A DNA stretch of 64,000 bases from a bacterium (GCA_028820935.1 JAPPHZ010000009.1:178923-242922), one strand, 5' to 3'; numbered from the stretch's first letter, positions 8,264 to 17,060 are shown. Made by a program: numbers and translations. The notes: a model not told the origin generated them from the letters alone.

Positions 8264-9361
8264 CTACTCGACGCCGGAGACCCTGGCCAGTCCTCCCGTG
8301 CGGATGCTGTCGTAGGCTGCCGCCACCACCTCGACGGACCTGGCGCCGACCTCTCCCGGGGACCGGTTGGGCACGTCCTTACCCTGGGTGAGGTCGATCA
8401 GCGTGTTAGGCGGGCCGTCGCACTGGTACAGCCCGGCGTGGGGCGGTAGGTCGGGCTTGTTGTCCACCCCGTCCTCGCGGAAGTGCCAGAGGAAGTCCCG
8501 CTCCAGATCCACGATCAGCTGGCCTTCGGAACCGTAGTAGCGGACCTGGAGTTGGTGACGCGGCCAGGGCTCGTCGGGTATGTCGCCGATACCTGCCTGG
8601 CTGGGACAGCTCGCACCGCTCAGGACCCCGGTGGCGCCGGACTGGTAGCGGATGCTGATGGCGTCGTGCAGGTCGACCCTGGCGCCCACGTTGTTCATCA
8701 GGGCGAACACATCCTTAGCCCTCTCGCCGCTCAGCCAGAGGGCCAGGCCCATGGCGTGGCTCAGCTGGGCGGGGCCGTAGCCGCCCCCGGACATAGCGGG
8801 GTCGGTCCACGTGTCCCAGTCGGGCATGAAGTCGGAGGCCGAACCCTCGTAGGCGCCGGTGGCCTGCAGCAGCTCCCTGGTGCCGGAGGCCATCGCCACG
8901 AGGATATGCTCGATCTCCCCTACCCCGCCGTCCTCGGTCATGATCCGCTTGGCCTCGATGACGGTGGGCCGGTAGTGCCAGCCGAAGGAGATGACCAGAT
9001 GCCGGCCCAGCGCCTTGGCCGTGGCGTCGAGATCCCAGGCTTCGGCGGGATCGATGGTGACCGGCTTCTCGCACAGGACGTTGGCGCCGGCCTCCATAGC
9101 CGCCTTGGCGTGCTCGTGGTGGAAAACCGACGGACTCCCGACCACCACCGCGTCCAGATCATGTTCGAGAGCCTCCCGGTAGTCCTCGGTGATGTGCTCG
9201 AACCCGAAGCTGTCCTTCAGCATCTCGAGCGCATCCCAGCCCTTGCGGACGGCCACCACCAGCTCCACGTCGTCCCGCGCCTTGAGCACGGGGATGTGGT
9301 TGCTCGCCGCCCAAGAACCGGCGCCGATCACACCTACCCGCACCCGATCGTTCGCGCCCAT
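8264..9361 (-). CDS. Gfo/Idh/MocA-family oxidoreductase (copy 1)
   Basis: About 365 residues. The N-terminal Rossmann motif is VRVGVIGAGSWAASNHIP and the conserved domain-boundary motif is ANVLCEKPVT, with the Glu-Lys-Pro used in catalysis. Enzymes of this family oxidise or reduce sugars, inositols and their derivatives with NAD(P). I start at ATG 9361, preceded closely by GGGAGG, rather than at the ATG at 9439, because the extension has no family resemblance. It is a clear paralog of the gene at 10912-12006, sharing the same N-terminal motif and most of the C-terminal domain, so the two probably act on related substrates. Confidence 0.88.
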   Translation of the reverse strand: MGANDRVRVGVIGAGSWAASNHIPVLKARDDVELVVAVRKGWDALEMLKDSFGFEHITEDYREALEHDLDAVVVGSPSVFHHEHAKAAMEAGANVLCEKPVTIDPAEAWDLDATAKALGRHLVISFGWHYRPTVIEAKRIMTEDGGVGEIEHILVAMASGTRELLQATGAYEGSASDFMPDWDTWTDPAMSGGGYGPAQLSHAMGLALWLSGERAKDVFALMNNVGARVDLHDAISIRYQSGATGVLSGASCPSQAGIGDIPDEPWPRHQLQVRYYGSEGQLIVDLERDFLWHFREDGVDNKPDLPPHAGLYQCDGPPNTLIDLTQGKDVPNRSPGEVGARSVEVVAAAYDSIRTGGLARVSGVE

Positions 9362-9510
9362 GAACCCTCCCATCCGCTGTCGACACCGAGCCGTCCGAAC
9401 AATAATCGCGGCTCCCGGCCGGTCACATTCCCGCAGCACCGGGCCATATGACCTTCAGCAATACAGTGCTAGATTCGAGCGGGCACCCAGACGGTTTGGA
9501 GGAGGCTTCC

Positions 9511-9825
9511 ATGGAACGAGCGTGCTTCACGTTCGAGATCTATCCGGACAAGGCCGACGAGTACAAAAAGCGCCATGATGAGATCTGGCCGGAGTTGGTC
9601 GAGGAGATCCAGAAGGCCGGGCTCAAGAACTACAGCCTGTTCCGCCGCGGTACCCAGATCATCGCCTACGTGGAGGCCCACCCCGACGTCGCCACCGCCT
9701 TCGGCAAGATCGGACCCACCGAAGTGAACGCCCGCTGGTCGGAGTGGTTCGAGGATGTGATCCTCAGCCTCGTCGACGAGAACGGCAACCTCTACTGGGC
9801 CGACGAGGTCTGGCACCTCGACTGA
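9511..9825 (+). CDS. rhaM: L-rhamnose mutarotase
   Basis: A protein of 104 residues, exactly the usual family length. It interconverts the alpha and beta anomers of L-rhamnose (or a similar deoxysugar) in the cytoplasm. It shows the family pattern: ACFTFEIYPDKADEYKKRHDEIWPEL-type start (in pieces), NYSLFRRG, and the C-terminal DEVWHLD. I choose ATG 9511 because GGAGGAGG lies six bases upstream; an in-frame ATG at 9448 lacks this. It is the only plus-strand gene among minus-strand sugar genes here. Together with the isomerase-like and oxidoreductase genes it suggests deoxysugar catabolism. Confidence 0.9.
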   Translation: MERACFTFEIYPDKADEYKKRHDEIWPELVEEIQKAGLKNYSLFRRGTQIIAYVEAHPDVATAFGKIGPTEVNARWSEWFEDVILSLVDENGNLYWADEVWHLD

Positions 9826-9856
9826 AAAATTGCGCCACCCCTCGGCCGTGCGAGCA

Positions 9857-10912
9857 TCATGGCGTGGCCGGGGGTCGGTGGCCGGCCAGCCACGGCGGGT
9901 TGGGAAGCAGGCGTCCCGGCGGATAGAAACCGGGCCGGGCCGCCAGGACGCCGGGAACCGCATTGACGAGCAGGGCCGCCGTGGTGGACACGGCCGGCAT
10001 ACCCGGTTCCATCGTGAGTTCCAGTTCGTTCTCCCCGCAGATCCGGATGCGGTCGCGGGTCTCCCAATCGACCTCGCCCGGAGCCACGTGCAGGGAGAGT
10101 TCGAACCGGAGCCACTCACGTCCCCCAACCAGCGCAGTGGCCAGCTGGACGACGCCCGCGGTCTCGGGCGGTTCGATCGTGTAACCAGCCAGGACATGGG
10201 CGCGATCTGCGAGTACCGGTTCGATCTCCTCTTCGAACCGCTCGATCTCCCACCCCATCCCGTCGGCGATGACACGGGCGCTCTCGGCGAAGCCGATGTG
10301 TCCCCGGACCCGGCGGGACCGGACGGCGTCCCTGAAACCGGCCTCCGTGTAGCCGATGCCCAGCGAGCGGTGCACGTCGCGGCCGAACACCGAGGCGTCA
10401 AGGGTGCGCTGGACCACGATCTTCGAGACATCCCAGGCGGCCGCAGCCAGGACGAGCGGGAGGGCGTCGAAGGCGAAGCCGGGATTGATGCCGGCGGCGG
10501 CGATCACCACTCCGGCTTCCTCGGCGGCCCGTTGCAGCGAGGCACCGGCTCCGGGCTGTTCGACATCCGGCCAGGCGAGTTCCTCGCTGGTGCTCACGAC
10601 GTGAACACCCTCCCGGGCACACAGCCGGATCAGGGGCAGGACGGAGTCGAGTTCGGACCTGGTCGCTATGAGCGCGACTTCGGGGCGCGCCTCATCGAGC
10701 ATGGCTTCCGGGTCCGTCCAGATCCGCACCCCGGCCCAGGCGCCGCCGGTCAGCCGGCCGGCAACCGACGAAGGGCTACGGACAGCAGCGACAAGGTCCA
10801 TCCAGGAGCGTTGGCGGCACAGGTTCAACGCCGCGGTCGCGACGCTGCCCACACCGAAGAAAGCGATCCTCACCCGCTCTGATGTGTCGAGGTTCGCCTC
10901 CGATGACTCCAT
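9857..10912 (-). CDS. NAD(P)-dependent dehydrogenase resembling 2,4-diaminopentanoate dehydrogenase
   Basis: A 351-residue protein with an N-terminal Rossmann segment (RVRIAFFGVGSVATAAL) and an overall build like dihydrodipicolinate reductase / 2,4-diaminopentanoate dehydrogenase (ORD) relatives: HVVSTSEELAWP, AAGINPGFAFDALP and a mixed alpha/beta C-terminal half. ORD-like proteins oxidise or reductively aminate small amino compounds, but most homologs in catabolic clusters have no known substrate. Its ATG overlaps the stop of the second Gfo/Idh/MocA gene (TGATG), so the two are coupled. The function is assigned at family level only. Confidence 0.7.
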   Translation of the reverse strand: MESSEANLDTSERVRIAFFGVGSVATAALNLCRQRSWMDLVAAVRSPSSVAGRLTGGAWAGVRIWTDPEAMLDEARPEVALIATRSELDSVLPLIRLCAREGVHVVSTSEELAWPDVEQPGAGASLQRAAEEAGVVIAAAGINPGFAFDALPLVLAAAAWDVSKIVVQRTLDASVFGRDVHRSLGIGYTEAGFRDAVRSRRVRGHIGFAESARVIADGMGWEIERFEEEIEPVLADRAHVLAGYTIEPPETAGVVQLATALVGGREWLRFELSLHVAPGEVDWETRDRIRICGENELELTMEPGMPAVSTTAALLVNAVPGVLAARPGFYPPGRLLPNPPWLAGHRPPATP

Positions 10913-12006
10913 CAGACCTCCTGAGACGCCTGAGCGACCGCTCCGGTGCTCGCGCTCTCGTAGGCGGCGCTCAGCAACTCGACGGTCCTGGCTCCCACGT
11001 CAGCGGGAGATCGGTTCTCCGCCGCCTTTCCCAGGGCCAGATCGATCAGCACATCGGGTGGGTCCTCGCAACCGTAGAGACCGGCGTGGAGTGGCAGGTC
11101 GACCTTGACATCCCTGCCATCGTCGCGGAAGAGCCACAGGAAGTCCCGCTCCAGGTCGGCCACGAGATGGCCCTCCGTCCCGTACACCCGGACCTGGAGT
11201 TGGTGACGCGGCCACGGGGCGTCCTCCTGATCGACCGCACTCCCCCCGGGTGGCGACGACGCTCCTGATACAGAACCAGTAGCGCCCGAGCGGAAACGCA
11301 CGCTGATCGCGTCGTGGAGGTCGACGGCGGCGCCCTCGCGGTTCATGAAGGCGAAGACCTCGGAGGCGCGCTGGCCGGTGAGCCACAACGCCAGCCCGAG
11401 GGCGTGGCTCAGCGCTGCCGGGGCGTACCCCCCTCCGGACAGCCGGGGATCGATCCAGGTCTCGACGGCGGGCTGGAAGAAGGAGTCCTGGCCCCGGTAG
11501 CTCCCCGTGCCGTGGAGGAGTCCGCGCAGGCCGGACGCCATAGCCACCAAGACGTGCTGGACGTCCCCGACACCGGGATCCTCCATCAGGCGCTTGGCCT
11601 CGATGGCGGTGGGACGGTAGTTCCATCCGAGGGCGAGGACCAGGTGGCGGCCGAGTTCCGACGCCATCCCGTGGAGCTCCCAGGCGTGCCCGGGCTCAGT
11701 GGTGAAGGGCTTCTCGCACAACACGTGGGCGCCCGCCTCCAGCGCCGCTCTCACATGGTCGTAATGGAGCCCCGCCGGGCTGGCCACGACAACCGCGTCT
11801 AGGTCGAGCGCCAGCGCCTCCCGGTAGTCGTGGCTGACGTGTTCGAAGCCGAACCTGTCGCGCAGCATGGCCAGCGCCTCGCGGTTGGTACGGACGGCGC
11901 TCACCAGCTCGACATCGTCCCGGGCGGCCAGGATCGGGATGTGGTTGGCGATCGCCCAGGAGCCGGCGCCGATCACGCCCACCCGGACCCGGCGACCCGA
12001 TCCCAT
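10912..12006 (-). CDS. Gfo/Idh/MocA-family oxidoreductase (copy 2)
   Basis: A 364-residue paralog of the oxidoreductase at 8264-9361. It has the same Rossmann start (VRVGVIGAGSWAIANHIP), the same AHVLCEKPFT catalytic segment and matching C-terminal motifs (SGGGYAPAALSHALGLALWL, NRSPADVGARTVE). It is translationally coupled to the ORD-like gene downstream, and its start lies 4 bp after the VOC gene's stop, so VOC, this gene and the ORD-like gene form one operon. Two related dehydrogenases in one locus suggest sequential oxidation of one sugar or cyclitol, or two epimeric substrates. Confidence 0.88.
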   Translation of the reverse strand: MGSGRRVRVGVIGAGSWAIANHIPILAARDDVELVSAVRTNREALAMLRDRFGFEHVSHDYREALALDLDAVVVASPAGLHYDHVRAALEAGAHVLCEKPFTTEPGHAWELHGMASELGRHLVLALGWNYRPTAIEAKRLMEDPGVGDVQHVLVAMASGLRGLLHGTGSYRGQDSFFQPAVETWIDPRLSGGGYAPAALSHALGLALWLTGQRASEVFAFMNREGAAVDLHDAISVRFRSGATGSVSGASSPPGGSAVDQEDAPWPRHQLQVRVYGTEGHLVADLERDFLWLFRDDGRDVKVDLPLHAGLYGCEDPPDVLIDLALGKAAENRSPADVGARTVELLSAAYESASTGAVAQASQEV

Positions 12007-12010
12007 GTGC

Positions 12011-12514
12011 CTATCCGTAAGGGTTGACGAACGGACTCTCGACCTCGAACGGCCTTCCCCCGTCGGCGAACTGGATCAGCTCGATCGAGATGTCGTCCGG
12101 GTCGCGCAGGTAGCAGGTGAGGGCGCCCTCGTACCTGCCCCAGGCACAGCGGACCGGCTCGGCGGATACGAACACCGCGTGGTCACGCATCCGTTCGTAG
12201 TCCCGGTAGATGTCCTCGGTCTCCAGGCAGAGATGGGTGTTCCCGGCGTTGTAGGTGGCCATGTCCACGCTGCCGGGCGGAGGGTTGTGGTACTGCAGCA
12301 TCTCGAGCACCGAACCGCCCGGCAGCGCCCAAAAGGCGCCCGACATGTCACAGTTGGGATACCCGACGATCTTGCCTACGTAGTCCTCCACGTCGGCGGC
12401 TATCCAGGTGCCCTGCATGAACGGCTCCTCTTCGAGGAACCTGGTCCACCAGGGAACCGATACCCCCAGGTCGGTCACCGCCACCCCGACGTGGTCGATC
12501 GAAAGAAAACTCAC
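12011..12514 (-). CDS. VOC (glyoxalase/dioxygenase fold) family protein
   Basis: About 167 residues. The two beta-alpha-beta-beta-beta modules show the usual metal-ligand positions: His in SIDHVGVAV near the start, Glu in SVLEMLQY, His in NTHLCLE and Glu in DDISIELIQF. Family members are glyoxalases, epimerases or extradiol dioxygenases. I place the start at GTG 12514, with GGGAGG about eight bases upstream; the longer frame to 12667 adds a low-complexity Cys/Arg-rich tail with no homology. It is the first gene of a minus-strand operon divergent from the metallophosphoesterase gene. The specific reaction is unknown. Confidence 0.82.
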   Translation of the reverse strand: MSFLSIDHVGVAVTDLGVSVPWWTRFLEEEPFMQGTWIAADVEDYVGKIVGYPNCDMSGAFWALPGGSVLEMLQYHNPPPGSVDMATYNAGNTHLCLETEDIYRDYERMRDHAVFVSAEPVRCAWGRYEGALTCYLRDPDDISIELIQFADGGRPFEVESPFVNPYG

Positions 12515-12685
12515 CGGTCTACCTCCCTGGCCGTCCCATCCATCACCTCGGAGCGATGGCCCGCTGTCTACTGTCCATGAACAAGTTAGTAATGCTCGAC
12601 AGCCGCTGCATGGTCCGGCGTACCATCCGACCGGATCCGGTCTCGATCCGCAACGACACAGGGCCACAACCGAGGAGGTCTACGG

Positions 12686-14728
12686 ATGCCCAGCTTCGAC
12701 CGCTCAGACGTACCCCAGGCCGCCCTGGAGTTCGTGGTCATCGCCGACACCCATCACCTGGTCGATCCGGGCATGTACTCGACCAAGGGCGATTCGGTCA
12801 CTCCGGAGATCGTGCGCGAGTGGTCGGACCGAGGTGACTGGGCGCTGGCTCTTACCAAGGCGACCGAAACCGAGCTGGTCTTCCATGTGGGGGATCTTGC
12901 CCAGGAGTACCCGGGATCCCGGTTCTTCGACACCGGGAGGCGAGCCGCCGTAGCCCAGTTCGAGGAGTCGGGCCTAGAGGTCAACTTCGCGGCCGGCAAC
13001 ATGGACATCGGGGACAAGCCGGATCCCACGGTGCCCGCCGGCTGGGTGGAACCGGGATACCTGAAACGCTGGGACGAGGACTTCGGCAAGTCGTTCTACA
13101 GCCGGACCGAAGGCGATACGCACTTCGTCGTCCTCAACTCCCAGATCATGAACACCACCCTGCCCGAGGGGATAGAGCAGCGCGAGTGGGTGGAGGCCGA
13201 CCTCGCCGCCCATGCCTCGCACCGGATCTTCCTGTTCATGCACCTTCCGCCATATCTCGTCGACGAGGACGAGCCCGGCCTGGGCAGCTACGACGTGCTC
13301 GGCAACCCGGACCGGACCTGGCTGCTGGACCTGTGCAGGCGCTACGACGTCGAGGCCTTGTTCAGCGGTCACACCCATTTCCAGGTCTTCAACCGAGCCG
13401 GCGGCACCCGCTTGTACACGCTTCCATCGACGACCACCACCAGGCCGGGCTTCTACGAGGCCTTCAACGTGTGTCCGCCCGACCGGGGATGGCTCGACAC
13501 CACCAAGCTCGGTTTCTTCCTGGTCCGGGTCACCGATGACGCGACCTCGGTACATCTCATCCGCACCAGCGGGGAGACCCACGCCAACCACCCGGCCGGG
13601 TCCCGGATCCTGACCGGCACGACCGTCGATGTGCCCCACTCCCCCGCAGCCACCTACCTGCGACTGCCCATCACCAACCAGAGCGACGGGGCGATCTCCT
13701 ATCCCAACCACGTGAGGCACCGGATCCGCGACGACTACCCGCTGCTCTCCTGCGTCGAGGCGGGTATCCGCCATGTGCGGTTCCCGATCCACGACCTCGA
13801 TGTGGCCCTGCAGGCCGGACAGCTCGCCGCGTTGCGGAGTGAAGGGGTGCAGCTGACGGCCACCGTCCTGTGTCCGAGGCCCGGCGACATAGCCGCTGCG
13901 GCTCGGAAGGCCTCCGAAGCCGACTTCATCGAGGTCCAGCTGACCAACCGCTTCCTCCCGGAAGGCGAGGACCTGGAGGCCCTGGCGGCGCTGCGGGAAG
14001 CGGGAGTGGGCGTCGCGATGGCCCCGCTGGCGCTGGAGGACACCGGCAAGGTGCACCTGCGAAGCCGGACCGGCTTCCGGCCCCGGGAACTGCCGGACCT
14101 CGATGACATGCTGAGCGAACGTGGTGTCTACCTGGACCGGGCGGTCTGCACTGTCGACGACTTGGGATCGGTGTGGAACGAGGTCCTGGCCTTCGACACC
14201 CGGCTCGGCTCCGTGGGAGGTCTCGACTTCCTGGTTCCGCTGGGCGCCGACGATGAACGCAACGCCCTCGCGGCTGCCGAGGCGCTGTTCGCAGCCGCCA
14301 CGATGCCCGGTTGCCGCGTCTATCTCGATCCGCTGCAGGATCTCGACCGGGTGACCAAAGTAGTAAACGGGCTGCTCGACCGGTTGTCGAACCCGCGCCC
14401 GGCCTTCCACGTGACGAGGGTGCTGAACACGGTGCTGTTCGGGAATGGTCGCAGACCGGGCAGCTACAAACCCGTGGATCCCGGCGGGCTAACCGGTGAC
14501 ACAGACGTACGGGTAATCAAGGATCGGAGGGCCGAGTTCTGGCTCGTGCCCGACCACGAGAAGTCCAGGGCTGCCGCGGCGCTACGGCAGAGGAAGAACG
14601 GCCATGAGCCGATCAGGCTGATCGACCCGGTCGCAGGAGTGTCATGGCGGAGGTCGCCCGAACTCGCGGCTGACCTAGTGGCCTCCCCCACAAGCGGCCC
14701 GATCCAGGTGGTCCAGGTTCCTGTGTAG
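12686..14728 (+). CDS. Calcineurin-like metallophosphoesterase with large extra C-terminal domain
   Basis: A 680-residue protein. Residues 1-300 carry the two-metal phosphoesterase motifs: Asp21-x-His23 (DTHH), Gly-Asp (HVGDLAQ, 69-70), Asn of GNMD (104-107), His186 (MHLPP) and GHTH (228-231). Family members cleave phosphomonoesters or phosphodiesters. In the third motif the usual GNHD His is Met (GNMD), which may change activity. From about residue 330 a second domain of about 350 residues follows; its repeated strand-helix pattern resembles a TIM barrel. GAGGAGG seven bases before the ATG supports the start. No signal peptide is seen, so it is probably cytoplasmic. The substrate is unknown. 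Confidence 0.78.
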   Translation: MPSFDRSDVPQAALEFVVIADTHHLVDPGMYSTKGDSVTPEIVREWSDRGDWALALTKATETELVFHVGDLAQEYPGSRFFDTGRRAAVAQFEESGLEVNFAAGNMDIGDKPDPTVPAGWVEPGYLKRWDEDFGKSFYSRTEGDTHFVVLNSQIMNTTLPEGIEQREWVEADLAAHASHRIFLFMHLPPYLVDEDEPGLGSYDVLGNPDRTWLLDLCRRYDVEALFSGHTHFQVFNRAGGTRLYTLPSTTTTRPGFYEAFNVCPPDRGWLDTTKLGFFLVRVTDDATSVHLIRTSGETHANHPAGSRILTGTTVDVPHSPAATYLRLPITNQSDGAISYPNHVRHRIRDDYPLLSCVEAGIRHVRFPIHDLDVALQAGQLAALRSEGVQLTATVLCPRPGDIAAAARKASEADFIEVQLTNRFLPEGEDLEALAALREAGVGVAMAPLALEDTGKVHLRSRTGFRPRELPDLDDMLSERGVYLDRAVCTVDDLGSVWNEVLAFDTRLGSVGGLDFLVPLGADDERNALAAAEALFAAATMPGCRVYLDPLQDLDRVTKVVNGLLDRLSNPRPAFHVTRVLNTVLFGNGRRPGSYKPVDPGGLTGDTDVRVIKDRRAEFWLVPDHEKSRAAAALRQRKNGHEPIRLIDPVAGVSWRRSPELAADLVASPTSGPIQVVQVPV

Positions 14729-14748
14729 TGACCTAAGTTGTCACATAT

Positions 14749-14775
14749 TCCTTACTCTAGTCTCTATAGTAAGGA
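14749..14775. promoter_or_regulatory. Inverted-repeat operator before the AbrB/VapC pair
   Basis: An 8-bp inverted repeat (TCCTTACT ... AGTAAGGA, 11-bp centre) lies 35 bp before the antitoxin start in an A/T-rich patch. Toxin-antitoxin operons of this type are normally autorepressed by the AbrB-like antitoxin binding such a palindrome, so this is the likely operator. Confidence 0.55.
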
Positions 14776-14810
14776 GATACTCACAGATCAAGGCAACAGA
14801 TAGGACTGTA

Positions 14811-15044
14811 GTGATCGAGTCCACTATCACCGCGAGAGGGCAAACCACGTTGCCCAAAGCCGTGCGACAAGCCCTCTCGATCCGGGCAGGTGACCGTGTG
14901 CGCTACGTCATCCAGGATGATCAGGTTCGCCTGCTCGGAGTGCGTCCGATAAACCGCTTGTACGGGGTGCTGCAGCATCATGGCCCGGTGGCGACGCTTG
15001 CGGACATGGATGACGCCATCGCGGAGGGGGCATCCGGGGCGTGA
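14811..15044 (+). CDS. AbrB/MazE-fold antitoxin (VapB-like)
   Basis: A 77-residue protein starting at GTG 14811. The N-terminal half is a swapped-hairpin AbrB domain (ITARGQTTLPKAVRQALSIRAGDRVRYVI), which binds DNA. The C-terminal half (GVLQHHGPVATLADMDDAIAEG) is the toxin-binding tail. It neutralises the PIN-domain RNase encoded immediately downstream and represses its own promoter. Its stop overlaps the toxin start (GTGA), the normal arrangement for such pairs. The codon use and base composition are less GC-rich than neighbouring genes, consistent with horizontal acquisition. Confidence 0.88.
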   Translation: MIESTITARGQTTLPKAVRQALSIRAGDRVRYVIQDDQVRLLGVRPINRLYGVLQHHGPVATLADMDDAIAEGASGA

Positions 15045-15448
15045 CAGCTATCGACACGAACGTACTAGTGCGCTACCTCGTACGAGACGACGCAAAGCAG
15101 GCGGAAGCAGCCCGAGAACTGCTGGAAGGATTGTCGAGGCAAGACCCCGGCTTCGTTTGTCGAGAGGTTGCGATCGAACTCGTATGGGTGTTAGAACGAG
15201 CCTATCGGTTCGGACGGGCCGAGATCGCGGATGTGCTGCTGGAACTGCTGGCGACAGATTGCCTGGTATTCGAGTCCGCCGACTATGTCATCAGCTCCGT
15301 GCTGCGCTATCGACAGGGCGGACCGGGTTTCTCGGATCTGATGATTCTCGCTGCGGCCCAACGGGCGGAAGCGCTACCACTGCACACTTTCGACGGTCGC
15401 CTCGCCGGAGTGGATGGGACCGCCCTGGTTCACACCTCACGGTCTTGA
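15041..15448 (+). CDS. vapC: PIN-domain RNase toxin (VapC family)
   Basis: A 135-residue PIN-domain protein that in this family cleaves RNA (often tRNA or rRNA) when released from its antitoxin. The conserved acidic residues are visible: Asp in AIDTNVLVRYL near residue 5, Glu in AIELVWVLE, Asp in GFSDLMILAAA and Asp in LHTFDGRL. The GTG start overlaps the antitoxin stop by 4 bp, so the two are co-translated. Both catalytic ends appear intact, so the toxin is probably active. Confidence 0.9.
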   Translation: MTAIDTNVLVRYLVRDDAKQAEAARELLEGLSRQDPGFVCREVAIELVWVLERAYRFGRAEIADVLLELLATDCLVFESADYVISSVLRYRQGGPGFSDLMILAAAQRAEALPLHTFDGRLAGVDGTALVHTSRS

Positions 15449-15499
15449 TCGAAAGTCAGGTCGGATGGGTCGGACGGAGACACCTCAACCCGACGCGCT

Positions 15500-16255
15500 T
15501 CAGTACATGAGGGCGCCGCCCGTGACGCTGATGGCAGCGCCGCTTATGTAGCTCGCGTGATCCGAGGCTAGGAAGACAACCACCGAAGCGACCTCGGACG
15601 GTTGGCCCAGCCGCCCCAGCGGGCAGGCGGCTACTCCGGCCGCCACGACCTCCTCGGTGTTGTCGGTGTGCTGCATGGGGGTGTCGATCGGTCCGGGAAG
15701 GAGGGAATTGACGGTGATCCCGTGCGGCCCGTACCACCGGGCGAAGTCGCGGCTCATCGACACCATGCCGCCCTTGGCCGCCACGTAGGCGTGGGCACCC
15801 AGCCTGGTACCCCGGATGAAGCCAGGTGACGAGAAGTTGATGATCCTCCCACCCCGGCCCCCGGCGACCAGAGCTTGACCGAATGCCCTGCACAGGAAGA
15901 ACCCCGCCTTCAGGTCCACGTCCAGCTGCAGGTCCCACTCCTCCTCGCCCACCTCGTCCAAGGGCTGGCGCCGCAGGACACCGGCCACGTGGGCGAGGGT
16001 CCACAGGTCCCCCAGGAATTCGGATGCCTCCTCCACCAGGCCGCCGAGCCCGGCTATGTCGCGGAGGTCGTAACGCCTCGCCCGGTGACGGGAGGGCCAT
16101 GCCAACCCGGCGACCGTCTCGGCGACCGCATCCCCCTGAATGTCGACCGCGAACACCCGCGCCCCTGCCTCGGCGAAGGCTTCCGCGGTCGCCTTGCCGA
16201 TCCCCTGGGCGGCGCCTGTGACCATGACCCCCCTACCGTCCAGCCCGGCGCCCAC
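15500..16255 (-). CDS. Short-chain dehydrogenase/reductase (SDR)
   Basis: A 251-residue classical SDR. The cofactor motif is TGAAQGIG, the active-site Ser is in INFSSPGF and the catalytic Tyr-x-x-x-Lys is AYVAAKGG. It ends with the typical VTGGALMY. It oxidises or reduces a small alcohol or sugar with NAD(P). It is the last gene of the sugar ABC importer operon, suggesting that it acts on the imported compound. A C-terminal fragment of a close paralog (same TPMQH-x-DN signature) is present at 40281-40574. The GTG start is the best in-frame choice, although its ribosome-binding site is weak. Confidence 0.87.
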   Translation of the reverse strand: MGAGLDGRGVMVTGAAQGIGKATAEAFAEAGARVFAVDIQGDAVAETVAGLAWPSRHRARRYDLRDIAGLGGLVEEASEFLGDLWTLAHVAGVLRRQPLDEVGEEEWDLQLDVDLKAGFFLCRAFGQALVAGGRGGRIINFSSPGFIRGTRLGAHAYVAAKGGMVSMSRDFARWYGPHGITVNSLLPGPIDTPMQHTDNTEEVVAAGVAACPLGRLGQPSEVASVVVFLASDHASYISGAAISVTGGALMY

Positions 16256-16283
16256 GTTCCAGACGATGATGTTGCCCCTTGTC

Positions 16284-17060
16284 TCAGGCGGTGGCGCCGG
16301 TGATGTGGGCCACCACTTCCTGTCGGGTTGTCTCCGACTTGGGCAGGTCCGCCACCAGCCGCCCCTGGCGGAGTATGAGCAGGCGGGTGCAGATCGACCA
16401 CACGTGCTCCATGTTGTGGGAGATGACGATCATCGCCATGTCCGTCTCGGCCGATGACACCATCGCCCCGATCATCTCCAGCACGGCGGCCGCTTCCTTG
16501 ACACCCAGCGCGGCTGTGGGTTCGTCCAGCAGCAGGAGCCTGCCGCCCCAGAACCCGGCACGGGAAATGGCCACCACCTGGCGTTGTCCGCCCGACATGG
16601 TCTCGATATCTGCGTCGAGGTTCGGGAACCGGGCGGGGAGGGCCTCGACCGCGGCCCGGGCTCTCTTCCGCATCAACCTGCGGTTGAGTATTCCCAGCTT
16701 CCCGCGCCACCCGCCCCTGACCACTTCGCGGCCCAGATAGAAGTTGGCCGGGATGTCGAAGATGTCGACCAGCGCGAGCTGCTGGTAGACGGTCTCGATT
16801 CCCTCGTCGCGAGCCTCCGCGGGCGTGGAGAACACCTTGCGGTCGCCGTGCAGGTAGACCTCGCCGGCGGTCGGGATGACGGCGCCGGCCAGGCATTTGA
16901 CCAGGGTCGACTTGCCCGCCCCGTTGTCGCCGAGGAGGCCCACGATCTCGTCCCGGTCGAGGGTGAAGCTCACGTCGTCCAGGGCGCGTATGGTCCCGTA
17001 GTGCTTGGACAGACCCCTGATGTCCAGCAGTGGCGCACCCGCCACGGTGACGTAGCTCAT
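16284..17060 (-). CDS. Ribose-type ABC transporter ATP-binding protein (single cassette)
   Basis: About 258 residues with one ATPase cassette: Walker A GDNGAGKSTLVK, Q-loop YQQLALVDIFD, signature MSGGQRQVVAISRA, Walker B LLLLDEPTAALGV and the His switch in VISHNMEHVW. Single-cassette relatives (FrcA type) work as homodimers with RbsC-like permeases, unlike the two-cassette RbsA. I start at ATG 17060; the longer frame to 17165 adds a non-conserved Arg/Gly-rich tail. It lies between the permease and the SDR gene in the operon. Confidence 0.9.
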   Translation of the reverse strand: MSYVTVAGAPLLDIRGLSKHYGTIRALDDVSFTLDRDEIVGLLGDNGAGKSTLVKCLAGAVIPTAGEVYLHGDRKVFSTPAEARDEGIETVYQQLALVDIFDIPANFYLGREVVRGGWRGKLGILNRRLMRKRARAAVEALPARFPNLDADIETMSGGQRQVVAISRAGFWGGRLLLLDEPTAALGVKEAAAVLEMIGAMVSSAETDMAMIVISHNMEHVWSICTRLLILRQGRLVADLPKSETTRQEVVAHITGATA

